NCBI GenBank assembly: GCA_023392975.1
Contig: JAEWNA010000041.1
Location: 1 to 35,863 of the forward strand
DNA: 35,863 nt
Direction of reading: 5' to 3'
From: Pseudomonadota bacterium
GTDB lineage: Bacteria > Pseudomonadota > Gammaproteobacteria > Xanthomonadales > Xanthomonadaceae
The translations under genes and the position numbers were made by a program. The number at the start of each line of letters is the position of its first letter. The stretch's first letter is position 1. The notes beneath the pieces are model-generated. The model saw only the letters and a list, made by a program, of their open reading frames with translations. It searched no databases and had not been told where the DNA came from. Positions 16,053 through 23,589 of this stretch are shown here, in pieces.

Positions 16053-17717
16053 CTACGCGTCGTCCAGGCGCCGTGTCCGGCGCAGCGGCAGGCCGATCAC
16101 GAACTCGCTTCCGAGGCCCACCCCGGCGCTGTCGACGGTCACCGTTCCACCATGGCTTTCCACCAGTTCCTTGACGACGGTCAGGCCGATGCCGAGTCCC
16201 TGACTGTTGAATCCGGTCGCGTGGGTGTCCTGCGCGAACAGTTCGAAGACGCTGCCCAGCGCTTCGGCACTGATCCCGATGCCGTTGTCGGCGATCCGGA
16301 TCACCACCGTCTCCTCCTCGATGCTGGCCGCGAGGCTGATCTCGCCTCCGCCGGGAGTGTATTTCGACGCATTGTCGAGAAGATTGCACAGGATCTGCAC
16401 CAGCCGGATCGGATCTGCCTCCAGGACGATCGGTTGCGATGGCAATTGCAGCCGGAAATGCTGCAAGCGCGTGTCCATGGTCGGGCGCGATGCGCTCACC
16501 GCCTCGTCGACCACGGCGGCCAGCGGCACGCTGCGGAGATGCAGCCGCAGCTTGCCGGTATGCGAGCGCGACAGGTCCAGCAGGTCGCTGACCAGTCGCG
16601 CCATATGGGTCACCTGCTGCTCGATGATCTGTTGCATGCGCGTCAGGTCCCTCGCGTCGGAACTGTGCAGCATCGATGCGGCGATGCCCAGCGGCGTCAA
16701 GGGATTGCGCAACTCGTGCGCGATCAGCGCCAGCACCTCTTTCTGGCGCGCCTGCGACCGTTCCGCCGCAGCCTGAAGCTCCTGGGCGCTCAATGCGGCC
16801 AGCACCAACTGCTCGTTGGCTTCGCGCAGCTCGCCGATGCGGCGTTCATGTTCGGCGACCGCGACGTCGTACTGGATGACCACCGGAGACCGCGGCGCCG
16901 CCGAAGCCGTTGGCGCGGCGCGGGCATCGCTTTCGGCGCTGTCCTCATGGAACGAGAAGCATGCCTTCGGCAATTGCTTCGCCCGGTACATGGCGGCGTC
17001 GGCGCGATCGATCAGCAGTTCAGGCGTATCGCCGTCTTCCGGATACACGCAGATGCCGATGCTCGCGGTCATCCGGATCAGGTGATCTCCGATGCGCAGC
17101 GGCATTCCCAGCGCGGCCGCCACTTTTTCCGCGACCCGCATGGCGTCGGACGCGTGCGCGATACCGGTCACGAGGACGAGGAATTCATCGCCGCCGTGCC
17201 GGCTGGCGGTGTCGACGTCGCGCAGCACCGATGCGATGCTGCACGCCGCCTGCTTGAGAACGCGATCGCCGACGGAATGTCCCAGCGTGTCGTTGACGGC
17301 CTTGAAATTGTTCATGTCGACGAACAGCAGCGCCAATCGATCGCCGTGGCGCTTGGCATTCGCCATCGCCTGCGTGAATCGGCCCAGAAACAGCGCGCGA
17401 TTCGGCAGCCCGGTGAGCACGTCCACTCCGGCGGACCGGGACACCGTCTCCAGCGTCCTCGCGCAGACCTCCGCATCGGCCTGCGCGCGCAGGTTCGACA
17501 GGACCAGCTTCTCGTTGGCTTCCCGCAGATATTCGGCATCGACGGTGTCCAGGCGCTGTTCCGCCGCCTCGACCGCTTTGTGCAGCGATTTCAGATCGGT
17601 GCGCGCCTCGCTCAGATCGGCTCTGGCTTGATCGCCCTGGGCCTTGAGCGCTTCCAGCTCGCTTGTTGCCTGGGCGGTCTGCGCTTTGAGCGAAGACGAG
17701 GGCGGCGGGGTCGTCAT
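16053..17717 (-). CDS. Soluble GGDEF diguanylate cyclase–histidine kinase hybrid
   Basis: 554 residues, no membrane segment. Order: N-terminal coiled coil (about 10-90); GGDEF domain (about 97-258) with LTGLPNR, DMNNFKAVND, GGDEF (175-179), an inhibitory RxxD site (RDVD, 166-169) five residues ahead, and ASIGI; a second coiled linker (about 282-325); HisKA with phospho-acceptor His334 in LIAHELRNPLTP; and HATPase with LLDNASKYTP (446-455), IADNGIGIS and GLGIGLTVV. Both activities therefore look intact. The two linkers share a REANEKLVL / REANEQLVL motif (65-73 and 299-307). The start overlaps the KaiC-like stop (ATGA), so expression is coupled. I infer that KaiC-like activity is sensed here and turned into c-di-GMP and/or phosphate transfer; the response regulator is not in the window. 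Confidence 0.92.
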   Translation of the reverse strand: MTTPPPSSSLKAQTAQATSELEALKAQGDQARADLSEARTDLKSLHKAVEAAEQRLDTVDAEYLREANEKLVLSNLRAQADAEVCARTLETVSRSAGVDVLTGLPNRALFLGRFTQAMANAKRHGDRLALLFVDMNNFKAVNDTLGHSVGDRVLKQAACSIASVLRDVDTASRHGGDEFLVLVTGIAHASDAMRVAEKVAAALGMPLRIGDHLIRMTASIGICVYPEDGDTPELLIDRADAAMYRAKQLPKACFSFHEDSAESDARAAPTASAAPRSPVVIQYDVAVAEHERRIGELREANEQLVLAALSAQELQAAAERSQARQKEVLALIAHELRNPLTPLGIAASMLHSSDARDLTRMQQIIEQQVTHMARLVSDLLDLSRSHTGKLRLHLRSVPLAAVVDEAVSASRPTMDTRLQHFRLQLPSQPIVLEADPIRLVQILCNLLDNASKYTPGGGEISLAASIEEETVVIRIADNGIGISAEALGSVFELFAQDTHATGFNSQGLGIGLTVVKELVESHGGTVTVDSAGVGLGSEFVIGLPLRRTRRLDDA

Positions 17718-19219
17718 GTCCGCGGTTCTGGAACCACCGAGGGTGTCCCGGCGTCGTCGGCAGCGGCGTTCTGCGGCTTTTTTCCGGTAGGCCGGCCGCC
17801 CAGCAGGCCTTCCTGCGCATCCAGCCGGTCGCCGATGCGGAGCCCGGAATCGTCGATGGTGAACGAGCGAAGCTCGTTGGAATGCGCGCTGGCGCGCACT
17901 TTCACCACCGCCATGACGCGCAGCAGGCGGCTGTCCAGTTCGATGCAGCGCTGGACGATGATCGCGTCGGTCATGAAGGCCGTGCCGTAAGGACTGAACC
18001 GCAGGTCGGTGTATCGATCCTCCAGTTCGGACGTCATCAGGACGGTCACGCCGGATGCGGCCAGTGCGGCGACCATGCGCGACAGGTTTTCGCGGAAATC
18101 CTCGCGGAACGTCGGCGCCAACGCCAGTTCGAAGCCCGACAACGAATCGATGACCACGCGCGTGGCGCCGAGCCTGCGGATCTCGCCGAGCAGGAGTCGC
18201 AGGGTTTCGTCGAGCGAGAGATCCGGTGCGCGGGTGTCCACCAGGCCGACACTGCCGCTTTCGATCAGCCTTGCGACCGCCGACGAGCGCGACTGCGTCG
18301 GGTGTTGCTCGAACGCGGCGATGACGCCGGTTTCGCCCAGGCGGGCGCCTTCTGCGAGAAACGCGGCGGCGAGGATGCTCTTGCCCGAGCCGGACGGCCC
18401 GGCCACCAGCAGGGAATAACCGCGCGGCAGCCCGCCGCCGAGCATGTCGTCGAGTCTCGGCACGCCCATGCGCAGCCGTGCGTCGCCCGCGCCTTCCTGC
18501 GGTGCCAGGTGGACGATGCCGCGCGCGGGCGCGAACACTTCGATGCCGGCGGCGTCGATCCGGAAGGTGTGCAGGCCGGGCAGGGTGGGTTGGCCACGCA
18601 TCTTCATGATCTCGATCTTGCGGACCATCGAGTTGCGGACCACGCTCTGCCGCAGCCAGATCAATCCGTCCGACACGGTGAACACCGGATTCGCATCGGT
18701 TTCGGTGAAGTATTCCCCGATCAGGAAGGTCGTCGCCTGCCAGCTGGTCATGGCCATGCCCAGCGCCTGGACGAACTGCTGGAGCGTGTTGTGCGCGCTT
18801 TCGTTCGACTTGTTGGCGAGCACGACGGAGCGGAACGAATCGACGAAAACGAACGCCGGATTGAAGGCTTCCACTTCTTCGAGGATGCGTTTGAGTACGC
18901 GATCCAGGTCGCCCGCCAGGGTGTCCTCGGAAAGATTGACGAAGCGGACGGCAGGACCGATCGCATCGCTTTCGAAGAAATCGAATTGCTGCTGATACCT
19001 CAACATCTTCAGCGGAGGCTCGCCGAGTACGGTGAAATACAGCGCCCGCCGCTGCGGGCTGGCCATCGAGAACATCATCTGGTGGGCGAGCGTGGTCTTG
19101 CCGCAGCCCGGGGGGCCGGCGATCAGATTGAACGAGAATTCGGGCAGACCGCCGCCCAGGACTTCGTCCAGCCCCGGAACGCCGGTCGACAATCGATGGA
19201 TGACGACTTTGTCTTTCAT
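17714..19219 (-). CDS. KaiC-like two-domain ATPase
   Basis: 501 residues, close to cyanobacterial KaiC (519). Two RecA-like domains: first with LSTGVPGLDEVLGGGLP, Walker A GPPGCGKT (35-42) and Walker B FVFVDS (123-128); second with Walker A GPSGSGKS (274-281) and Walker B VVIDS (355-359). Where KaiC has two consecutive catalytic glutamates, domain 1 has LGEPP (65-69) and domain 2 has FEQ (303-305), so each lacks one. The KaiC phosphosites (Ser-Thr before xTD) align by eye with Ala-Phe (414-415). ATP binding is likely; KaiC-type autophosphorylation is doubtful. ATG 19219 overlaps the upstream stop (ATGA). No kaiA or kaiB is in the window. KaiC homologues in non-cyanobacteria are known, some linked to stress responses. 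Confidence 0.92.
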   Translation of the reverse strand: MKDKVVIHRLSTGVPGLDEVLGGGLPEFSFNLIAGPPGCGKTTLAHQMMFSMASPQRRALYFTVLGEPPLKMLRYQQQFDFFESDAIGPAVRFVNLSEDTLAGDLDRVLKRILEEVEAFNPAFVFVDSFRSVVLANKSNESAHNTLQQFVQALGMAMTSWQATTFLIGEYFTETDANPVFTVSDGLIWLRQSVVRNSMVRKIEIMKMRGQPTLPGLHTFRIDAAGIEVFAPARGIVHLAPQEGAGDARLRMGVPRLDDMLGGGLPRGYSLLVAGPSGSGKSILAAAFLAEGARLGETGVIAAFEQHPTQSRSSAVARLIESGSVGLVDTRAPDLSLDETLRLLLGEIRRLGATRVVIDSLSGFELALAPTFREDFRENLSRMVAALAASGVTVLMTSELEDRYTDLRFSPYGTAFMTDAIIVQRCIELDSRLLRVMAVVKVRASAHSNELRSFTIDDSGLRIGDRLDAQEGLLGGRPTGKKPQNAAADDAGTPSVVPEPRT

Positions 19220-19644
19220 GGGGTCGGTTCCGATGCTGGCGGGTCGCTCAACGGGCGGTCCCATAGAGAACGCAATAATCGCTCCGTGAGCGAAGGTCCT
19301 ATCAAGCTGCCGATCAATTCGTAGAACGCGATGAGAAGCGCGCCGCCGACCCGGGCCGCTTCGGCGTCGCTCAACGGCGTCAGTGCCGTCATCAATGGCG
19401 AGGGATCCATCTCGGCCAGGACCTGTTCCTGCAGACCGAGCAGCGCGGGATGGGCTTGAGCGGTGAGATAAAGACTGCGCTTGTACAGCGCGGCCACACC
19501 GCGCGAACCGATGATGGGCGTGAGCGCCGCACCGATGTCCTCGCAAATCGCGACCACGCCGGTCGCAGTTCCGCCCTCGCCTGTTCCGTTGCGAGTCCGG
19601 ACCGCCAAAGCAGCTAGAATCCGACTGGAGGTTTGGCTTTCCAT
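19216..19644 (-). CDS. Small helical protein, first gene of the KaiC operon, unknown function
   Basis: 142 residues, predicted all-helical. A Gly/Thr-rich N-terminus (about 15-29) is followed by helices over VVAICEDIGAALTPIIGSRGVAALYKRSLYLTAQAHPAL (30-68), PLMTALTPL and AEAARVGGALLIAFYELIGSLIGPSLTERLL (95-124). No signal peptide and no named domain. It overlaps the KaiC gene by 4 bp (ATGA) and must be its close partner. It is too different from KaiA or KaiB for me to equate them. An adaptor or effector that binds KaiC is the simplest inference. The start at 19644 has no strong Shine-Dalgarno; translation could begin further in, for example at the GTG near residue 30. Confidence 0.75.
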   Translation of the reverse strand: MESQTSSRILAALAVRTRNGTGEGGTATGVVAICEDIGAALTPIIGSRGVAALYKRSLYLTAQAHPALLGLQEQVLAEMDPSPLMTALTPLSDAEAARVGGALLIAFYELIGSLIGPSLTERLLRSLWDRPLSDPPASEPTP

Positions 19645-19987
19645 TGATCTGGATGGTGTCGGAAGACAGACACTACACCCATTCGTCTGGACTTGTTCGA
19701 CTCATTCTGGTCTCGCTCATCACGGGCGAACGAAGCGAATGCGCCAGGCTTGGCTTCTCTCGAAGCGTATCTCATTCCCTTGCCTTCTCTGCTCGGGCTA
19801 ATTGCACGGCATTACGCGCTGGCCGCATGCGCGACCGGGCCGGGGTCGGATCCGCTTCTCGCAGCGAGTCCGACCGCCTTCGTTCGAACCCCTTTGTTTG
19901 CCCGTCGCGACCGGCGATAATCCGCGCATGTACACCTGACCCTGTCGCGCCTTCGTGGTGCGATGCCGCCACCACCGGAAGCATCGA
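19645..19987. other. Gene-free divergent region between the KaiC operon and mgtE
   Basis: About 340 bp without a convincing gene and visibly lower in GC than its surroundings. It holds a small hairpin GTGTC/GACAC (19656-19673) just ahead of the KaiC-operon start, a larger hairpin with outer stem GTCGGA (19845-19850) / TCCGAC (19869-19874) and inner CGCT/AGCG, and a plausible mgtE promoter. I see no M-box riboswitch that I can recognise. A TTCGAAC near 19883 resembles a tRNA T-loop by chance; no cloverleaf can be drawn. Confidence 0.5.
19894..19921 (+). promoter_or_regulatory. Putative mgtE promoter
   Basis: TTGTTT (19894-19899), 16-bp spacer, GATAAT (19916-19921). It would give a leader of about 60 nt ahead of the mgtE ATG at 19988. 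Confidence 0.5.
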
Positions 19988-21349
19988 ATGGCCGAGACCA
20001 TCCGCCACGACAAGACCGCGCGCCAGCTGCGTCTGCTCTCGGACGCGCTGGACAGCGGGCGCCTGGGCCCGGTGAAGCGGCTGGTCAACACGCTGTCGCC
20101 GGCCGAGATCGGCAACCTCCTCGAATCGCTGCCGCCGGGCAAGCGCGAAGTCGTCTGGGGCCTCGTCGACCCCGAGGACGACGGCGAGGTGCTGGTCCAC
20201 GTCGGCGAGGAGGTCCGCGAGGGCCTGATCGCGGAGATGGACCCGGACGAACTGGTCGCGGCGGTCGAGGACCTCGACATCGACGACCTCGCGGACCTGG
20301 TCGAGGACCTGCCGGACACGGTGATCGACGAGGTCCTGAAGTCGATGGACCGCGAGAACCGCGAGCGCCTGGAGCAGGTGCTGTCCTACGACGAGGACAC
20401 CGCGGGCCGCCTGATGAATCCCGACGTGGTGACGGTGCGCGCCGACACCACCGTGGATGTCGTCCTGCGCTACCTGCGCCTGCGCGGCGAACTGCCCGAG
20501 CACACCGACCACCTGTACGTGGTCAGCCGCCGCCACCAGTACCTCGGCCGCATCGCGCTGCAGTCGCTGCTGACCCGCGACGCCAACACGCCGGTGAACC
20601 AGCTGGTCGACGACGAGCAGCCGGCGATCGGCGTGGACGAGACCGCGGACGAGGTCGCGCGGATGTTCTCCGACCACGACTGGATCAGCGCGCCGGTGGT
20701 CGACGACAACAACGTGCTGCTCGGCCGCATCACCATCGACGACGTGGTCGACATCATCCGCTACCAGGCCGAGCACCAGGTGATGTCCGCGGCCGGCCTG
20801 AACGAAGAGGAAGACCTGTTCTCGCCGGTGCGACGCGCGTTCCGCCGGCGCATGCTGTGGCTGACGATCAACCTCGCGACCGCGTTCCTCGCCTCGTCGG
20901 TGGTGAACCAGTTCCAGGGCACGATCGCGCAGCTCGTCTCGCTGGCGGTGCTGATGCCGATCGTCGCCGGCATGGGCGGCAATGCCGGCACGCAGGTGCT
21001 GGCGCTGATGGTGCGCGGCCTCGCGCTGGGACAGATCGGCGCGACCAACGTCGGCGTGCTGGTGTGGAAGGAAGTGCGCATCGCGATCATCAACGGCGTC
21101 GGCATCGGCCTGCTGCTGGCGCTGATCGTGCTGGTGTGGTTCGGCGACTGGAGGCTCTCGCTGGTCATCGGCCTGGCGCTCACGATCAACTTCACCGCGG
21201 CCGCGCTGGGTGGCGTGTTCGTGCCGGTGACGGTGAAGCGGCTGGGCTTCGATCCCGCGCTGGCCGGCGGCGTGATCCTGACCACCGTGACCGACGTGAT
21301 GGGCTTCCTGTCCTTCCTCGGCCTCGCGACGCTGATCCTGTTGAAGTGA
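19988..21349 (+). CDS. mgtE: MgtE-family magnesium transporter
   Basis: 453 residues. Magnesium channel/transporter of the inner membrane, gated by cytosolic Mg2+. The acidic N-domain (about 20-120, with repeats such as LDIDDLADLVEDLP) is followed by a pair of CBS domains (about 130-250, including GRLMNPDVVTV and GRITIDDVVDIIRY) and a C-terminal membrane domain with about five helices (VLMPIVAGMGGNAGTQVLALMVRGLALG and later). ATG 19988, 7 nt after GGAAG, gives the usual MAETIRHDKT start; an upstream in-frame start at 19955 lacks support. The stop codon lies in a 14-bp tandem duplication. Confidence 0.95.
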   Translation: MAETIRHDKTARQLRLLSDALDSGRLGPVKRLVNTLSPAEIGNLLESLPPGKREVVWGLVDPEDDGEVLVHVGEEVREGLIAEMDPDELVAAVEDLDIDDLADLVEDLPDTVIDEVLKSMDRENRERLEQVLSYDEDTAGRLMNPDVVTVRADTTVDVVLRYLRLRGELPEHTDHLYVVSRRHQYLGRIALQSLLTRDANTPVNQLVDDEQPAIGVDETADEVARMFSDHDWISAPVVDDNNVLLGRITIDDVVDIIRYQAEHQVMSAAGLNEEEDLFSPVRRAFRRRMLWLTINLATAFLASSVVNQFQGTIAQLVSLAVLMPIVAGMGGNAGTQVLALMVRGLALGQIGATNVGVLVWKEVRIAIINGVGIGLLLALIVLVWFGDWRLSLVIGLALTINFTAAALGGVFVPVTVKRLGFDPALAGGVILTTVTDVMGFLSFLGLATLILLK

Positions 21350-21365
21350 TCTTGTTGAAGTGATC
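21339..21365. repeat. 14-bp tandem duplication across the mgtE stop
   Basis: TGTTGAAGTGATC occurs at 21339-21351 and again at 21353-21365, period 14. The first copy contains the mgtE TGA; the second lies just upstream of the next gene. A recent slippage or duplication event is the likely origin. Confidence 0.8.
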
Positions 21366-21380
21366 CCGCTGCATTGCTTC

Positions 21381-21833
21381 ATGGACACGAGCGACACCGA
21401 CGACGCTGACATCGACGCCCTCGTCGCGCGCCTGTACGCGGCCTTCCGCACGCGTGGCGGCGCGTTGCCGCCGGTGGACACGCTGCGCGAGGTGTTCCTG
21501 CCCGAGGCCGTGATCGTGAAGGCGGTGGGACCGATGCCCGAGGTGTTCGACGTGACCCGCTTCATCGAGACCCGGCGCGCCATCCTCGCCGACGGCGATC
21601 TCGTCGACTTCGACGAATGGGAACTCGACGCACGCAGCGAACGGCACGGCCACGTCGTGCATCGCTGGAGCCTGTACCGCAAGGTCGGCACGAAGACCGG
21701 CGTCGCCTTCGACGTGCGCGGCGTGAAGAGCCTGCAGTGCGTGGCGACGCCCGACGGTTGGCGCATCGCGTCGCTGACCTGGGACGACGCCCGCGCCGGA
21801 CTGTCGCTGCCGGAGCGCTGGTCGGCGGCGTGA
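21381..21833 (+). CDS. NTF2-like (SnoaL/DUF4440-type) protein
   Basis: 150 residues. The pattern of a long N-terminal helix (DIDALVARLYAAF), an acidic segment VFLPEAVIV, then VTRFIETRRAILADG and four or five beta strands (HVVHRWSLYRKVG, GVKSLQCVATPDGWRIASLTWDD) matches the cone-shaped NTF2-like fold. Such proteins include small enzymes and ligand-binding proteins; no catalytic signature is strong enough to choose. ATG 21381 is preferred to GTG 21360, which lies in the duplicated sequence. It is 31 bp after mgtE and may be co-transcribed. Confidence 0.8.
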   Translation: MDTSDTDDADIDALVARLYAAFRTRGGALPPVDTLREVFLPEAVIVKAVGPMPEVFDVTRFIETRRAILADGDLVDFDEWELDARSERHGHVVHRWSLYRKVGTKTGVAFDVRGVKSLQCVATPDGWRIASLTWDDARAGLSLPERWSAA

Positions 21834-21848
21834 CCCGGTGTCGCCGCG

Positions 21849-22055
21849 ATGCGGCAGCGACTCGGTCGCACCTGCGCCCGGTCCGCGCAGCCGCAGACGG
21901 TGCGTTTCGAGCAGGCATTGTTCCACGGCGATTACATCGAGCATTTCAGCGGACGATCGGCGACACTCGATGCCTCGACCTCGCTGGAGCTGGCGCCATG
22001 GGCCTATCGCGTCTACGTGCATCGCATCGCATCGCCCGCCGCGGCCTCGCCCTGA
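21849..22055 (+). pseudogene. Relic of a glycoside hydrolase (alpha-amylase-like) C-terminus
   Basis: A 68-codon frame ends with a segment of the form FHGDYIEHFSGRSAT followed by LELAPWAYRVYV. This looks like the terminal beta-domain of GH13 enzymes, where a (W)YDxFSG strand pair precedes an L-x-L-x-PW-x-YRVY strand. There is no room upstream for the catalytic barrel, because the NTF2-like gene ends at 21833. The frame overlaps the first 58 bases of the lipoprotein gene. I infer that a deletion removed most of a hydrolase gene and that its tail now supplies the leader and ribosome-binding site of the next gene. Assignment is from memory of the family. Confidence 0.45.
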
Positions 22056-22831
22056 TCGCCGTCGCGACCCTGGCGACGCTGGTGGGCTGCGCCACCGTGA
22101 CGCCGACGCCGGATGCCGGCGGTGCGTTCGTCGAACGCACCGTGCATGTCGACGGCGCCGACCGGCGCTACCAGGTCTTCGTCCCTGCCGCGCGCTTCCG
22201 CCACGGCCGCGTGCCGGTGGTGATGTTCCTGCACGGCACCGGCGAACGCGGCAGCGACGGCGACAAGCCCACGCGCGTGGGCGTGGGCCCGTACCTGCGC
22301 GCGCACGCGAACGACTTCCCGGCCGTCGTCGTGTTCCCGCAGGCGCCTGACGACCACGACTGGAAGGGTGTCGCCGCCGACATCGCCTTCGCCGCGCTCG
22401 ATGCGTCGATGCGCGAGTTCCATGGCGACCCGCAGCGGACCTACCTCACCGGCCTGTCGATGGGCGGGTACGGCACCTGGGAACTGGCGTTGATGCAACC
22501 GACGCGGTTCGCGGCGCTGGTGCCCGTGTGCGGCGCATTGACCGCGCCGCGCGACGAGCGCGACCTCTACGTCACTCCGCTGCACGGCGAGCGCGATCCG
22601 CCCGCCGTGCTGGCGCAGCGCCTGCAGCACGTGCCGGTGTGGATCTTCCACGGTGCGAAGGACGATCTGGTGCCGCCGCGCGAGGATCGCCTGATCGACG
22701 CCGCATTCCGTGCCGCCGGCGGCGACGTGCGCTACACCGAATTCCCCGACGCCAACCACAACAGCTGGGACCCGGCGTATTCGGGCACCCCGGAACTGTG
22801 GCCGTGGTTGTTCGCGCAGAAGCGGAAGTAG
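21998..22831 (+). CDS. Lipoprotein alpha/beta-hydrolase (esterase/peptidase-like)
   Basis: 277 residues. A type II signal peptide ends in the lipobox LVGC (Cys31), so the protein is a lipoprotein. The body is an alpha/beta-hydrolase of the PHB-depolymerase/COG4099 type: oxyanion region FLHGTGERG (78-86), nucleophile elbow GLSMGG with Ser154, acid in HGAKDDLVPP and His in DANHNSW near 260. The substrate is unknown; relatives are annotated as predicted peptidases, feruloyl esterases or phospholipases. ATG 21998 is supported by GGAG 8 nt upstream. The start lies in the remnant of a hydrolase gene, which may have provided its translation signals. Confidence 0.88.
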   Translation: MGLSRLRASHRIARRGLALIAVATLATLVGCATVTPTPDAGGAFVERTVHVDGADRRYQVFVPAARFRHGRVPVVMFLHGTGERGSDGDKPTRVGVGPYLRAHANDFPAVVVFPQAPDDHDWKGVAADIAFAALDASMREFHGDPQRTYLTGLSMGGYGTWELALMQPTRFAALVPVCGALTAPRDERDLYVTPLHGERDPPAVLAQRLQHVPVWIFHGAKDDLVPPREDRLIDAAFRAAGGDVRYTEFPDANHNSWDPAYSGTPELWPWLFAQKRK

Positions 22832-22863
22832 GGCGCCGGACGTTGCGTCGCCGCCGCGGGTCG

Positions 22864-23529
22864 TCAGCCGGCGGCTGATCCGGACTTCGCCGCGATCGCG
22901 CGCGACCCCGAGATGATCATCGTCACCATCGTGCTGATCTGGTCGAGCAGCTCGGGATCGCGTTCGGGCGGCAGGTCCATCGCGGTCGCGCCCATCGCGA
23001 ACACCAGCCGGGTGATCGCCTTCGACACCAGGGCGGGTTCGTGCAGTTCGGCGCCTTCGAGCGCGGCCAGCCGCACGAGGTCGTGGCGCAGTTCTTCCTC
23101 GAAGAACGTCAGTTCGCGGTCCACGGCCTGCTTGAACGCATCCGAGCCGACCATGCCTTCGCGCAGCAGCACGTGCAGCAGCTTGTCGTCGGCACGCAAC
23201 TGCTGCATGAAGGTCTCGACCGAGGTGCGCACGATGCCGCGCTGGGTCGCCACGCGATGCCGCGCCGAGCCGATGATCGTCCGCAGCGAGCGACCGGAGA
23301 GGTCGATCAGGGCCACCGTCAGCTCGTCCATGTCGCGGAACTGGCGGTAGAAGCTGTTCGGGGCGATGCCGGCCTCGCGGGCGACCTCGCGCAGGCTCAG
23401 GCTGGAGACGCTGCGGTGGGGACCGATCAGGCGCAGGGCCGCCGCGAGCAGGTCGTCGCGCGAGATGGACGCCTTGCGCCCGGTGGAGGCGTCGGCATCG
23501 GTCGGTACTGCGGTCGGGGATCGGGTCAC
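22864..23529 (-). CDS. TetR-family repressor, FabR/DesT-like
   Basis: 221 residues from GTG 23529. The N-terminal TetR HTH is at about 46-65 (LSLREVAREAGIAPNSFYRQF), with the FabR/DesT-like SFYRQFRDMDELTVALID continuing it. The C-terminal ligand domain is helical and would sense acyl-CoA or acyl-ACP chains. In Pseudomonas aeruginosa the related DesT represses desCB according to the saturation of acyl-CoA; here the gene is divergent from exactly those two functions. GTG 23529 is the only reasonable start, since the upstream frame is Pro/Ala low complexity. No obvious Shine-Dalgarno precedes it. Between FabR and DesT I cannot choose, but the neighbours favour a DesT role. Confidence 0.88.
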   Translation of the reverse strand: MTRSPTAVPTDADASTGRKASISRDDLLAAALRLIGPHRSVSSLSLREVAREAGIAPNSFYRQFRDMDELTVALIDLSGRSLRTIIGSARHRVATQRGIVRTSVETFMQQLRADDKLLHVLLREGMVGSDAFKQAVDRELTFFEEELRHDLVRLAALEGAELHEPALVSKAITRLVFAMGATAMDLPPERDPELLDQISTMVTMIISGSRAIAAKSGSAAG

Positions 23530-23575
23530 GGGCGGCGGCGGGGCGGGCGAGCCCGCATCATAGCCGGCCGCCGAA

Positions 23576-23589
23576 TATACAAATGTATA
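23576..23589. promoter_or_regulatory. Palindromic operator between the TetR gene and desC
   Basis: TATACA-AA-TGTATA is a perfect inverted repeat with a 2-bp centre in the divergent promoter region. It overlaps the proposed desC -35 (TAGACA, 23588-23593). Its position and symmetry fit a TetR-family site. TGTAT recurs at 23584, 23596 and 23608, each 12 bp apart. Confidence 0.65.

Noticed and set aside
19845..19900. tRNA-like fragment (TTCGAAC with a nearby stem)
   Set aside because: No acceptor stem, anticodon arm or CCA; the resemblance is limited to one loop-like heptamer.
19693..19920. 75-codon plus-strand ORF in the KaiC/mgtE gap
   Set aside because: No conserved pattern or good start signal; it spans a hairpin and the proposed mgtE promoter.
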